From Liolophura sinensis (taxonomy: Eukaryota > Mollusca > Polyplacophora > Chitonida > Chitonidae), in assembly GCF_032854445.1 (NCBI RefSeq), contig NC_088305.1, positions 4,381,152 through 4,445,151 of the forward strand: a DNA stretch of 64,000 bases, read 5' to 3'. Numbering within the stretch: position 1 is the first letter of the stretch; each line of letters opens with the position of its first letter. Under the pieces are notes generated by a model, which saw only the letters and a program-made list of their open reading frames with translations, was not told the origin of the DNA and did not search any database. The position numbers and the translations under genes were made by a program. Shown one piece after another: positions 1 through 12,555 of the stretch.

Positions 1-1905
1 CATACACATGATACTGTAACATATACTTCCACTTCATACACATGATACTGTAACACATACTTCTACTTCATACATATGATACTGTAACATATACTTCCAC
101 TTCATACACATGATACTGTAACATATACTTCCACTTCATACACATGATACTGTAGCACATACTTCCACTTCATACACATGATACTGTAACACATACTTTC
201 ACTTCATACACATGATACTGTAACATATACTTCAACTTCATACACATGATACTGTAGCACATACTTCCACTTCATACACATGATACTGTAACATATACTT
301 CTACTTCATACACATGACACTGCAACATATACTTCCACTTCATACACATGACACTGCAACATATACTTCCACTTTATACATATGATACTGTAGCATATAC
401 TTCCACTTCATACATATGATACTGTAGCATATACTTCCACTTCATACACATGATACTGTAACATATACTTCCACTTCATACACATGATACTGTAACACAT
501 ACTTCCACTTCATACACATGACACTGCAACATATACTTCTACTTCATACACATGATACTGTAACATATACTTCCACTTCATACACATGATACTGTAACAC
601 ATACTTCCACTTCATACACATGACACTGCAACATATACTTCTACTTCATACACATGACACTGCAGCATATACTTCCACTTCATACACATGACACTGCAAC
701 ATATACTTCCACTTCATACATATGATACTGTAGCATATACTTCCACTTCATACATATGATACTGTAGCATATACTTCCACTTCATACACATGATACTGTA
801 ACATATACTTCCACTTCATACACATGATACTGTAACACATACTTCCACTTCATACACATGACACTGCAACATATACTTCTACTTCATACACATGACACTG
901 CAACATATACTTCCACTTCATACACATGACACTGCAACATATACTTCCACTTCATACACATGATACTGTAACATATACTTCCACTTCATACACATTATAC
1001 TGTAGCACATACTTCCACTTCATACACATGATACTGTAACATATACTTCCACTTCATACACATGACACTGCAACATATACTTCCACTTCATACATATGAT
1101 ACTGTAGCATATACTTCCACTTCATACATATGATACTGTAACATATACTTCCACTTCATACACATGATACTGTAACACATACTTCCACTTCATACACATG
1201 ACACTGCAACATATACTTCTACTTCATACACATTATACTGTAGCACATACTTTCACTTCATACACATGATACTGTAACATATACTTCCACTTCATACACA
1301 TGATACTGTAGCACATACTTCCACTTCATACACATGATACTGCAACATATACTTCTACTTCATACACATGACACTGCAATATATACTTCCACTTCATACA
1401 CATGACACTGCAACATATACTTCCACTTCATACACATGATACTGTAGCATATACTTCCACTTCATACATATGATACTGTAGCATATACTTCCACTTCATA
1501 CACATGATACTGTAACATATACTTCCACTTCATACACATGATACTGTAACACATACTTCCACTTCATACACATGACACTGTAACATATACTTCCACTTCA
1601 TACACATGATACTGTAACACATACTTCCACTTCATACACATGACACTGCAACATATACTTCTACTTCATACACATTATACTGTAGCACATACTTTCACTT
1701 CATACACATGATACTGTAACATATACTTCCACTTCATACACATGATACTGTAGCACATACTTCCACTTCATACACATGATACTGTAACATATACTTCTAC
1801 TTCATACACATGATATTGTGGCATATACTTCCACTTCATACACATGATACTGTAGCATATACTTCCACTTCATACACATGATACTGTAACATATACTTCC
1901 AGTTC
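1..1905. repeat. 34-bp satellite array (about 56 copies)
   Basis: Head-to-tail copies of a 34-bp unit containing CATACACATGATACTGTAAC followed by ATATACTTCCACTT run from the window edge to about 1905, where the unit decays. Variants recur: GACACTGCA for GATACTGTA, CATATG for CACATG, and GCACAT for ACATAT. The array is probably longer because it is cut by the window edge. It is non-coding satellite DNA. It may lie in a downstream intron of the CERKL-like gene, which reads leftwards out of the window. Confidence 0.95.
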
Positions 1906-2385
1906 AGATGCTGTGACATATATGTTCAGTCTACACACATCACACTGTATAAACATAAAACACATCCTGACCATACACCTGCATCTATACCATATTCCTA
2001 CAGAAGATACTCACTTCTTACAAAGTAATTAGGAATTATTTGTCTACTTTGAAAACTACCATCTCATCAGGGAATATAGTAATGTATATTAAATTGTTAA
2101 CACTGACATAACTACACATGCATCTTGATATTTGTTAAAATACTGGAAATTTGTCTATTTCTTTGGGGCTTTACCCAAGAATATTTCATGGTATAAAGAA
2201 TGTGCACATTTCAGTGCACATTTATCTAATTGTTTCATTTCTGTTTTAGTGCCATACTCAAATGAATAAGCCAATCTATTCCAAAAACACTTACAGCAGT
2301 AAGGACAATTTGTGTTAATGTTTGATCACTTTCCAACTCACCAATCATAATTGCTCAGATCCATGTGTATCATTTCCTGCTTGAT
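1906..2385. other. Unique AT-rich spacer
   Basis: I see no gene, RNA or repeat here. It separates two unrelated satellite arrays. Confidence 0.6.
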
Positions 2386-3715
2386 GTGTTCATTGTACTG
2401 GACTCCTGAAAACACAAACAGTACACCTGCTTGATATGTTCATTATACTGGACTCCTGAAAATACAAAAAATACACCTGCTTGATATGTTCATTGTATTG
2501 GACTCCTGAAAACACAAACAGCACACCTGCTTGATATGTTCATTATACTGGACTCCTGAAAATACAAAAAATACACCTGCTTGATATGTTCATGACTCCT
2601 GAAAACACAAACATCACACTTACTTGACATGTTCATTGTACTGGACTCCTGAAAGCACAAACAGTACACCTGCTTGACATGTTCATTGTACTGGACATCT
2701 CAAAACACACACAGTACACCTGCATGACATGTTCATTGTACTGGACTCCTAAAAACAAAAACAGTACACCTGCATGACATGTTCAATGTACTGGACTCCT
2801 GAAAACACAAACAGCACACCTACCTGACGTGTTCATTGTACTGGCCTCCTAAAAACACAAACAGTACACCTGCATGACATGTTCATTGAACTTGATTGTA
2901 CTGGACTCCTGAAAACACAAACAGTACACCTGCTTGATATGTTCTTTGTACTGGACTCCTGAAAACACAAACATCATGCTTACTTGCCATGTTCATTGTA
3001 CTGGACACCTGAAAACACAGTACACCTGCATGACATGTTCACTGAACTGGATTGTACTGGACTCCTGAAAACACAAAAAGCACACCTACTTGACACGTCC
3101 ATTGTACTAGACTCCCAAAAACACAAATTGTACACCTGCATGACATGTTCATTGTACTGGCCTCCTGAAAACACAAACAGTATACCTGTTTGACATGTCC
3201 ATTGTATTGGACACCTGAAAACACAAACAGTACACCTACGTGTACTTGACTTGTTCATTGTACTAGACTCATGAAAACACAAACAGTACATCTGCTTGAC
3301 ATGTTCATTGCACTGGACTTCTGAAAACACAAACAGTACTCCTGCTTGGCATGTTCACTGTACTGGACTCCTGAAAACACAAACTGTACACCTCCTTGAT
3401 ATGTTCATTGTGCTGGTCTCCTGAAAACATAAACAGTACACCTGCGTGACATGTTCAATGGACTGGATTCATGAAAACACAAACAGTACACCTGCGTGAC
3501 ATGTTCACTGTACTGGACTCCTGAAAACACAAACTGTACACCTGCTGGATATGTTCATTGTGCCGGTTTCCTGAAAACACAAACAGTACACCTGCATGAC
3601 ATGTTCAATGTACTGGATTCATGAAAACACAAACAGTACACGTGTGTGACATGTTCAATGTACTGGACTCCTGACAACACAAACCGTACACCTGCTTGAC
3701 ACATTTACTGTACTC
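2386..3715. repeat. 50-bp satellite array (about 26 copies)
   Basis: Tandem copies of a roughly 50-bp unit containing TTCATTGTACTGGACTCCTG then AAAACACAAACAGTACACCTG. Copies are 85-95% alike by eye, with small deletions. Short open frames on both strands are by-products of the repeat. Confidence 0.93.
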
Positions 3716-3846
3716 ATTTTTGCGTGATTCTGTCTGATTCGTCCACCTTATACAGGGTTAAAAGGATTTTTGTGAAGTTTGATTAAAGTCTTAGCAAAAC
3801 CTTGGAGTTTCTGGAAGTGCATGTTTAAATACCAAACAAAAATACA

Positions 3847-4107
3847 TTTATTTATTTGTTTATTTGATTGGTGTTTTACGCCATACTCAAGAATATTTCA
3901 TTTATACAATGGCGGCCAGCATTGAGGAAACCAGGAAGAGTATGGGGTAAATCCACGACCATCCGCAGGTTGTTGACAGACCTTACCACTTACGGCCAGA
4001 GGAAGCCAGCATGAAATGGACTCGATCTCACAGCGACTGCATTGATGAGAGACTCCTGGGTCATTACACTGTGCCAGTGCACTAACCAACTGAGTCACGG
4101 AGGCCCC
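3847..4107 (-). mobile_element. Full-length tRNA-headed SINE with 12-bp target-site duplication
   Basis: Read on the minus strand, the element starts with GGCCTCCGTGACTCAGTTGG (tRNA-like box A), has a degenerate box B, and ends in the tail that appears on the plus strand as TTTGATTGGTGTTTTACGCC followed upstream by (TTTA)n. The 12-mer AACAAAAATACA flanks it perfectly at 3835-3846 and 4108-4119. This is the signature of LINE-mediated retrotransposition. The family occurs about 20 times in the window. Confidence 0.9.
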
Positions 4108-4119
4108 AACAAAAATACA

Positions 4120-4787
4120 GTATAATATTTAATTTAAAATATACTGGTATATACATGTATAGCCCTATAAAAAAGCAAATGTAACGAATTTGAATAAATA
4201 TTTTTCAAGAAGTTCTGGACAGGAGAAACCTGTATTACATGTGCAATAACTATGAAAACAAGTAACTCAATTTATAGCGACCGAAAAGGTCTCTCTTTGA
4301 ATTGGTACAACATACGTGTAATAGTGTAAGGGTAGGGAAGAATACATGTGTAAACGCTGAACGTGTACAGGTCGCTTGGAACAACATGACAGTTTATACG
4401 CACCACCAACCTACATTCCACACTGAAAATCTACAGGGAATGTTAATTACCATGATGTAATTGACGCATGAAATGAATTATGAAAGGCTTAGTTAACTTT
4501 CTGAAAGTTTATGTGTACTTTTGCAAGTCTTCACATGTACATGCCAGTTTCATGGTACAGGCAGAGACAACAAAATTGTGAACAGAAATGCCAAGTCTAC
4601 GTGAGAACCAACTGTTATTAAAATGACACCTACATGTATAAAGACCTGGGCCTACTTTCACAAAACTTTGCAAATCAGTTTTTTTTTTTTTTGGCTTCTC
4701 TCGTAAATGACGTCACCTTATAACACTGTAACCTAGACGTCTTTTACAAAAAAAGCTTTGCAAAAGTGGGCCCTGGCACAATCCCGG
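4120..4787. other. Unique AT-rich spacer
   Basis: No gene or repeat is recognised. A T-run at about 4680-4692 is the only simple sequence. Confidence 0.5.
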
Positions 4788-5346
4788 CCCATTCATGTGC
4801 ATGTTAATGACACAACCAAGAAGTTCACATACATTCATGTACATGGTAAACGACACAACCAATCATTCACATACATTCATGTACACAGTAAACGACACAA
4901 CCAATCATTCACATACATTCATGTACACGGTAAACGACACAACCAATCATTCACATACATTCATGTACATGGTAAACAACACAACCAATCATTCATATAC
5001 ATTCAGGTACACAGTAAACGACACAACCAATCATTCACATACATTCATGTACACAATAAACGACACAACCAATCATTCACATACATTCATGTACACGGTA
5101 AACGACACCACCAATCATTCACATGTACACGGTGAACGACACAACCAATCATTCACATACATCCATGTACACGGTGAACGACACAACCAATCATTCACAT
5201 ACATTCATGTACATGGTGAACGACACAACCAATCATTCACATACATTCATGTACACGGTGAACGACACAACCAATCATTCACATACATTCATGTACACGG
5301 TGAACGACACAACCAATCTTTCACATACATTCATGTACATGACAAA
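4788..5346. repeat. 42-bp satellite array (about 13 copies)
   Basis: Tandem copies of a 42-bp unit with ACATACATTCATGTACACGG then TAAACGACACAACCAATCATTC. One unit near 5105-5122 is shortened. The unit length is a multiple of three, so several frames stay open; I do not regard them as genes. Left copies read GGTAAACG and right copies GGTGAACG, so the two halves spread separately. Confidence 0.94.
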
Positions 5347-5709
5347 CCCTAATTCTTCTCATTTCCAGAACAGATATTAACAGTACTGAAAGCAAAGAAT
5401 TATCTTTCTCTCACATTTTTTTTTTAAAGTAAAGATCTGTTCATTAGATGGCCGAACCATGTGAAAAAAGAAAGAAACAAACAAATTAAATATTCCTGCT
5501 ACAATTACATGTATACTGATCAGGTCAGGTGTCCCAAAAACTGGAAGAATTAGGGTATATGAGGCACACAGTTAGTAAAAATGAAAGGCTACACCATAAG
5601 TACACCAAGATTAACAAGGACAAAGTGCAAATGTAAAATAAAAATGACACATATAAAGATCTACCACAATCCTTGAGCGTAAATGTGCATCATGTAGAAA
5701 AATTATTAA
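5347..5709. other. Unique spacer
   Basis: AT-rich sequence with no supported feature. Confidence 0.5.
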
Positions 5710-5930
5710 AATTAGGAGCCTCTCACAAATGCAGTCGCTGTGAGTTCAATTCCAGCTCATGCTGGCTTCCTCTCAAGCCATACATGGGAAAGTCTGTCAG
5801 CAACCTGTGGATGGCTGTGAGTTTCCCCCAGGCTATGCCAGGTTTTCTCCCACCCTAATGCTGGCTGCTGTCATATAAGTGAAATATTCTTGAGTGCAGC
5901 GCTAAATGCCAATCAAATAAATAAATAAGT
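5710..5930 (+). mobile_element. SINE copy, 5'-truncated
   Basis: Same family as the element at 3847-4107, plus orientation. It starts inside the head (GGAGCCTCTCACAAATGCAG), keeps box B as GTGAGTTCAATTCC, and ends in CAATCAAATAAATAAATAAG. It lacks the box A end and is clearly diverged (AAATGCCAATC for AAACACCAATC). Confidence 0.88.
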
Positions 5931-6645
5931 TAAAATCATTATAACATGAAAAGTTACGTACATCACATGCAGATCGAGACTTAAAAGGCAGAGTGAACTT
6001 GTACAGAGATAGGATCAAGGGACTAAACATGCAGCACACCAATAGCATACAAAAGTCTGAAGGTGTTACACAAACAAGGTTATGCTAGCAGTGTTGTGGT
6101 AGTACAGATTACAATGAATATTTCCAGAGTTATCTCCCCTTACCTATCCAACCATTGCTTTTTTAAGACTGGACATACCTTCTTTACTATTTGTACTATG
6201 TCCAAATCCTTTCCTCAGATCTGAAGGTTATAATCATATGACACTCCTTAAGTAAGCGCAAAAGTCATAAACTCCAGTGAAAACATTTGCATATTAATTT
6301 GGGTACAAGTCATATATTTTTATAGGTGTTAAATATGTTACATGTACTTTTGAAATTGACAACTACACATGTATGCTTTAATTGGTTACATTTCCTTTGC
6401 CGGAACTAAACACTATATATTTTGACTTTTCTCTATTTCATCTCAAGTTGTGCAGTTGTACATGTATATGTAAATGTACATTTAAACTGACAGACAATAT
6501 CATCCAAACAGAATTTCCATGTTTGTGTACACATTGTATGCAGTTGTATCCAGATGAGAGGATTATTATAGCCAAAAGCTCACACAGACGTTCTTCAAAA
6601 CAGACAAGCAGAAATTATGAAGCATTCAAACATTTTTACCATTAA
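5931..6645. other. Unique AT-rich spacer
   Basis: No gene supported. An 87-codon open frame at 6382-6645 has no recognisable domain and AT-rich, intron-like composition. Confidence 0.5.
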
Positions 6646-6684
6646 TTAATTTATTTATTTATTTGATTGGTGTTTTACGCAGTA
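6646..6684 (-). mobile_element. SINE 3' tail fragment abutting a satellite
   Basis: Only the 3' end of the SINE family remains: TTTATTTATTTATTTGATTGG then TGTTTTACGC. The sequence then passes directly into the 64-bp satellite. Confidence 0.8.
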
Positions 6685-7862
6685 CGCACATGTGTCTAGC
6701 CATCATACTTCACTGTCATCATTCTGTAACAGCCTAGAACTGTCACAATGCACATGTGTCCAGCCATCATACTTCACTGTCATCATTCTGTAAGAGCCTA
6801 AAACTGTCACAATGCACATGTGTCTAGCCATCATACTTCACTGTCATCATTCTGTAACAGCCTAAAACTGTCACAATGCACATGTGTCCAGCCATCATAC
6901 TTCACTATCATCATTCTGTAACAGCCTAAAACTGTCACAATGCACATGTGTCTAGCCATCATACTTCACTGTCATCATTCTGTAACAGCCTAAAACTGTC
7001 ACAACGCACATGTGTCTAGCCATCATACTTCACTATCATCATTCTGTAAGAGCCTAAAACTGTCACAACGCACATGTGTCCAGCCATCATACTTCACTAT
7101 CATCATTCTGTAACAGCCTAAAACTGTCACAATGCACATGTGTCTAGCTATCATACTTCACTGTCATCATTCTGTAACAGCCTAAAACTGTCACAATGCA
7201 CATGTGTCCAGCCATCATACTTCACTGTCATCATTCTGTAACAGCCTAAAACTGTCACAATGCACATGTGTCCAGCCATCATACTTCACTATCATCATTC
7301 TGTAACAGCCTAAAACTGTCACAATGCACATGTGTCTAGCCATCATACTTCACTGTCATCATTCTGTAACAGCCTAAAACTGTCACAATGCACATGTGTC
7401 CAGCCATCATACTTCACTGTCATCATTCTGTAACAGCCTAAAACTGCCACAACGCACACATGTCTAGCCATCATACTTCACTGTCATCATTCTGTAACAG
7501 CCTAAAACTGTCACAATGCACATGTGTCTAGCCATCATACTTCACTATCATCATTCTGTAACAGCCTAAAACTGTCACAATGCACATGTGTCTCGCCATC
7601 ATACTTCACTATCATCATTCTGTAACAGCCTAAAACTGTCACAATGCACATGTGTCTAGCCATCATATTTCACTATCATCATTCTGTAACAGCCTAAAAC
7701 TGTCACAACGCACACGTGTCCAGCCATCATACTTCACTGTCATCATTCTGTAACAGCCTAAAACTGTCACAACGCACATGTGTCTAGCCATCATACTTCA
7801 CTGTCATCATTCTGTAACAGCCTAAAACTGTCACAACGCACATGTGTCTAGCCAACATATTT
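6685..7862. repeat. 64-bp satellite array (about 18 copies)
   Basis: Tandem 64-bp units with TGTGTCTAGCCATCATACTT, CACTGTCATCATTCTGTAAC, AGCCTAAAACTGTCACAATG and CACA. The repeat spacing of 64 bp is directly visible (TGTGTC at 6691 and 6755). Copies are more than 95% alike, differing at a few fixed positions (TCTAG/TCCAG, ACTGTC/ACTATC, AATG/AACG), which indicates recent expansion or homogenisation. Confidence 0.95.
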
Positions 7863-9139
7863 CACTAATACCGTTTTAAGATTACTATATATGTACATGT
7901 ACTACAAAACTAGTCAGTGTGGATACAGGAAGTTTTGTACAAGTCCTTTAACATTTGATTTTTTTAGAAGAAATAATTAGTTAACATATCTGTATGAAAA
8001 ACATGAGCTACTATTTATCCTCAGATCAAATAGATCAACTGAGGCAATAAACACTTTAAGCACTGTATTCCTGCAGATTTTTTTTATGAATGAACACCAT
8101 ACCCATCAAAATATTATCTCCTTCATTACAACTATGTTAAATTTGTAAATTTTGGGCCAATTAACTTTTTGGATGACCAATTTTCCTAATTCTGAAGGAC
8201 ACGACAAGACCAAGATTCCTATCCTGCTGGTGAATGCACTCTAAATTCTATATGAAATCTGACCACTTCTGACAATGATATGTGCACTTTATGTATAGTG
8301 TATCAACAAACGCAAAAATCTTTATAAAAAAAATTAAAAAAGAATGAATATATGAATAAATAAGTGAATAAATATTATGTAAGTAAATAAATAAAAGAAT
8401 GTCAACCTTGCAAAAAACAAAAGCAGCAAACACACTTGTATGTCAGAAGAATATATGTTACACAGGCTTTAATAATTAAGTTTTCATGCCACATGGCATG
8501 CCACTAGCTCACCAACAGCACACTGTTAGCTGACAACACACTAGTAATGTTCTCCTGCCATTAGGATGCAGGTTTACCGCAATGTCTTGTGGATATGTGG
8601 CCGGCTGACTGGCCTGATCTTTCTGCATAGAACCAAAATATGTTAAAGCTTTTTAATTTGGGTGCCATTTAAGTGTCTTAATTTAGGCAAATGTTTTAGT
8701 TTGTCAAGATCTTTCTGTAATCTGGGGAATATCACATCTTCTAGCTTGTTACGATCTTTCTGTAATCTGGAGAATACCTCTATCTCCACAGGTGTACTAA
8801 AACCAAACCCATACGTAAAATACCATATTCCACCTAGATTGATATTTGAAAATGCACTTTCAGAGGCACATACTTTAAGGTATGAAAATAACACTTCTGA
8901 TGCTTAACAATTTAAGTTTATTTGTACCATTACCAGAATTCTGGGCAATTTGTGACAGCTCTATTTTGTGGACCAATGTATGTAATAAAACAGGACTTGT
9001 ACACTGTACATGTATACGAACTGAATCATTCCACAAGATTCACTACAGGCACACTAATGGCACACTACTACAAAGCACCTAGAGATCTTAAAACTTGGCC
9101 TGTATAATAAGGACATCTGACTATAAAAGTATGATTTAC
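7863..9139. other. Intron of the CERKL-like gene
   Basis: This lies downstream of exon 3 of the minus-strand gene. I found no next exon here: the minus strand shows no GGDG-type diacylglycerol-kinase motif. A short imprecise duplication at about 8690-8785 repeats GATCTTTCTGTAATCTGG and leaves an 83-codon open frame (8643-8894 minus) with no recognisable domain. Confidence 0.55.
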
Positions 9140-9271
9140 CCATCAGGTCTCCTTCTATTCCAGCCAGTTTAAATATTGGCATGATATGCGTTTTGTAGAG
9201 ACCTGCTCCCAGTCTTTTTCCTGCATGAGGTTGTAAAATCACCTTCACACGCTTTGGTCTGCTTGTGAAGA
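9140..9271 (-). CDS. CERKL: CERKL-like exon 3 (start of catalytic domain)
   Basis: Acceptor TTTGTTGCAG before TCTTCACAAG, donor GATGG then GTAAAT; 132 nt, phase 1/1. It encodes VFTSRPKRVKVILQPHAG, KRLGAGLYKTHIMPIF and KLAGIEGDLM, the first strand, glycine loop and helix of a diacylglycerol-kinase-type fold. Confidence 0.87.
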
Positions 9272-12200
9272 CTGCAACAAAAACAGAAGAGAATTCTGAT
9301 GGAACAGTACAAAAGAAAGTTAGACATTTGCCATACTGGTTCATTAAACACATGTATAGACAGTCCTTCATGACTTAAACTACAGGTATCTCTCCTCCCA
9401 TGAAACAAGACAAATGTTGCACACTATATGCATAAGCCACGTTGCACCGTTACAAAAAAGGGACCTCGCTGATTGGCATCATGGTGAGGAATGCATTTAA
9501 TACTTATAGCCATGTTAACAATTAGCAGATTATCAGTTTCGAAAACATACTTTATTAAATTATTAATATACACGTACTCCTACCAATGTAAACATGTAGT
9601 TCATACTATTCCTTTAATAACTGTGGGATAATTACAATTTCAGTATAAACCACTTTAAACCCCACCTATTTAAATACCTTCCCCCACCAAACGCTGTAAA
9701 AGCCCACAGCTTTTAATGAGACATGTCAGTGGGGTGTCTCTGTATCTCTGAGATACCCTATTCTGACAAAATTAACATGGAGAAGATAGGGAAAATAGGA
9801 CAAAACTGGAAACGAGATGGCCTGATTTTAAATTCTGGTTAAATCACTGCACGTCCCCCCACCCGGGCACCCTATTTTCCCCTCTACGTGTAACTTCACT
9901 GTATACAAAGTCACCTGGTAATGCATAACTGGGACTCTATCAGGTGCTATAGCATAATCACTTAAACATTCACACTGTCTTCAACATATCTTCTGTTTAA
10001 TACCAGCCAACGCTCAAAAACAGCTCAGGTAAACAATGATTTTCAAGAAGGATAGGGAAATGGATAATTTATATATAGTTGGTGATAATAGTCTAAATGC
10101 ACAGCAACTAAAAGTATAGTTGTTGATTCTTTCTTTTAACTTATCTGCACAGTTCAGCATCTTTACCCAAACACAACACTGGGTGCTATGTTATCAGTGT
10201 AACCTCAACCTTGTTGATAGTAACCCGTGTAACTTACCCTTCAAAGCGCTGGCAATCCGACTGACCCACTGCCTGGACAGTGACTCACTTGGGTGATCTA
10301 AAGACACAGGACAAATTTTCAGTTTGTTTGCATCCTTCTTTACAACAGTGAAGACTGTTAATCCTACACAGATGCCTTCACTGGTACTGGACTGGTTAGG
10401 TGATGGCTTATACTTCACTTTCGCACCATACACATCCTTCAGCCGAATCACCTCATCTCCAGCACTGTTTATATTGAGTGAGCTATTTTTCAGATTTGAC
10501 CGGCTTGAAGATCGAAATAACCCACTGCCTTTGCGTTTATTCTTTCTCCTGCTTCCTACCAAACATAAAATAAAAAAAATAATTAAAAAAAAAAATCAAA
10601 TACAAGTATTTCAAACCATTCATCACTTCAAATTCTCATTATTTAAGTTAGTAACATGTGTTTTGTTTTTTACATCGCATGTTTAGTTCAACGACACATT
10701 TCTTTCATTTTCTGAATTTATATGTATGGTTTTTTTTTCAAGGTATATATGCATACATGTGCACCTATTCACTTTTTCCAGGTACTCTAAACTTACACAC
10801 AGGTTTTACCTGTAGGGTAGACTTGCCAAGGGATGCTCATATCGATAATAAATACACATTTATATACGTGTATTAATATCATAACGTCTAAAGCCTAATC
10901 TCATTGATTATACCTATACATGTATGTGGGTTTAAGGCTTTTTCAATCATTCACTATTAAAGAAAGGCCAAAATGTTTGGTCATTCATTTGATTCGAAGG
11001 TATCAAAACAGAAACAAGAAAGCCAAATTGAGGTCTGATCATGGCTCGGACTACATGTATTTTGGATCACAAAATATTCATAATTTTAGACAAAACTATG
11101 ACAATCCCCAAATCATGCGTTGTTTTGCAATGATTTACACCATGTAAATGAAATCCAATATATATATGCATTTCACACCCTTTTAATTAATCTCAATTTA
11201 GCGAGGTCAGCTGATAATATCCAACATTTTGACCCCTGCATTTACTTTCCCCAACATCCCTTCTCACTGCATTTATAGATTTTGCTTCAGAGAATCTAAA
11301 GAAATTTTTTGTTTTATGAGTGAATGAAAATCACACTCACAGCTCTTGGAGTGGAATAATTAAAAACTTTAGCTGATTTCAAGCAGACATCAAACCAGCA
11401 AGATCTTGTTAGTCATATGTCAATTAGCTGTGGAAAGTAACTAAACAAATTATATGTCCAATATGCACACTTTTGTGCACGAGAGAAATCCATTACTAAT
11501 TTATTTATTGATTGTTACTCAAAGCTTAAAATTAAAGAAATTTTAACATATACATAGCAGTCAGCTATACTGGTGGAGTAAACATAGTGTTAGCCTGGAA
11601 TTGTTAAACTGTGAGTGCAAAAACAATTTTAGGGAGTGCATCTTCTTTGAGTGAGTGTAGCGATAGGTGTCCGCCGAGTGGAGTGCAGGGAGCCTACAGG
11701 CTGGGCTCCAGAGGCCGCCTAGGTTCCTGTAAGCTCTTGGTTTCCAGATTGTCTCTGATGCCTCATAAACAGTGGGAGAATACACAAATTCCCTGCCATA
11801 GGCCAGGATTGAATCCACACCTCATATGTCCAAAAACTGAAAGAAAGGCATCTTAACCACTTAGCCATAACTCCCTCCCTGAAACTGGTGTATGAACATG
11901 TACCTGAACTCATCGGGGACAATGTCAGTTTGGTTGAGGTGAGCCGCACATCAAAGCCCTCCCCATCAATGTCAAACATAGCCTGCAGATCGCCTTCCCA
12001 GTCTTCCCCCACATCTGTGAATTTGTGAGGGCGGAGCTGAGGGCGTCTTTCCACTGGAGGAGGATCACTATGACCCTTTGAGGACCTCTGGCCTCTTTTT
12101 TTACCGGGTCCATTTTCCGGCGGTAAAGTCAAACAAGAAATCTCATCGTCAATGCCATCTTCAAGAGGTCTACTCTGCACAACAGTCTCTGGGGATTCAC

Positions 12201-12555
12201 GCGGCTTTCGCAAAGGTCCGGAATCTATACGAATCGTCTCCACATCGGGTAAAGTACTGGACGATGTATTGAATATATCATTCACGGGTGAATGATCTTG
12301 GTATCGTTTATTTCCGTGTGTCCTTTGTCTGGACTTTGGTTTGGGATTCTGGTCATCGGTATCGCGATCTCTTCGTCGCCCAGTTGAACCTTCTGATTTG
12401 CGGCGACCGTGAGGGTTGTCGTTGTTGTTGTTGTTTGTGGTCAGGACTGACGAAAGACTGTTCCTAGTTCGCGGATTTGCAGGCACTGGCACCGGTAATC
12501 CGTCGTCATCGTAGGTGAAATCCTCTAATTGTAAATCATTGGCACGGTTCGCCAT
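9140..12555 (-). CDS. CERKL: Ceramide kinase-like protein, 5' part of gene (exons 1-3)
   Basis: Three exons on the minus strand join in phase: 12555-11904, 10555-10238 and 9271-9140, each ending in phase 1. They give about 367 N-terminal residues. The first ~185 are charged and low-complexity. Then comes a PH-like segment (AMFDIDGEGFDVRLTSTKL, then GDEVIRLKDVYGAKVKY and GICVGLTVFTVVKK), and then the start of a diacylglycerol-kinase catalytic domain (SRPKRVKVILQPHAGKR, ending FKLAGIEGDLM). This order and spacing match vertebrate CERKL, which belongs to the ceramide/sphingosine kinase superfamily; CERKL has no established lipid-kinase product. The start is ATG in ATCATGG; an upstream in-frame TTG is not needed. 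The glycine-loop region is unusual (QPHAGKR where active ceramide kinase has NPFGGKG). Remaining exons are beyond position 1 or in an unseen intron. Ordinary ceramide kinase (CERK) is the alternative. Confidence 0.85.
10238..10555 (-). CDS. CERKL: CERKL-like exon 2
   Basis: Acceptor GGTAG before GAAGCAGGAG, donor GAAGG then GTAAGT. 318 nt in phase 1/1. It starts with a basic stretch (GSRRKNKRKGSG), then the PH-like body with IRLKDVYGAKV and VGLTVFTVVKKDANKLK, and ends RQWVSRIASALK. The match to the corresponding vertebrate CERKL segment (IELKDIF..., GITLFICLKKEQNKLK) is what identifies the gene. Confidence 0.87.
11640..11880 (-). mobile_element. tRNA-like SINE of a second family, in CERKL-like intron 1
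   Basis: Read on the minus strand it begins GGGAGGGAGTTATGGCTAAG, TGGTTAAGATGCC (box A-like) and about 45 bases later TGGATTCAATCC (box B-like), followed by a body ending in CTGGAGCCCAGCCTG. The head resembles a Leu/Ser-type tRNA. Its body differs from the abundant SINE family. No target-site duplication was seen. Confidence 0.6.
11904..12555 (-). CDS. CERKL: CERKL-like exon 1 (first coding exon)
   Basis: ATG at 12555-12553; 652 nt, ending TCAG before the donor GTACAT (phase 1). It encodes an acidic and Ser/Arg/Pro-rich leader with an Asn run (NNNNND) and the first PH-like strand. The donor is weaker than consensus, but the frame closes soon after it and the join to exon 2 is in phase. Confidence 0.82.

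Noticed and set aside
1-1905. CRISPR array
   Set aside because: Repeats are directly contiguous with no unique spacers, and the genome is eukaryotic.
4758-5380. Histidine/threonine-rich open frames up to 185 codons
   Set aside because: By-products of the 42-bp array, open in more than one frame.
8643-8894. 83-codon minus-strand frame with repeated RLQKDxxKL
   Set aside because: The repetition comes from an imprecise DNA duplication; no start context, and no fit to the CERKL-like protein as its next exon.
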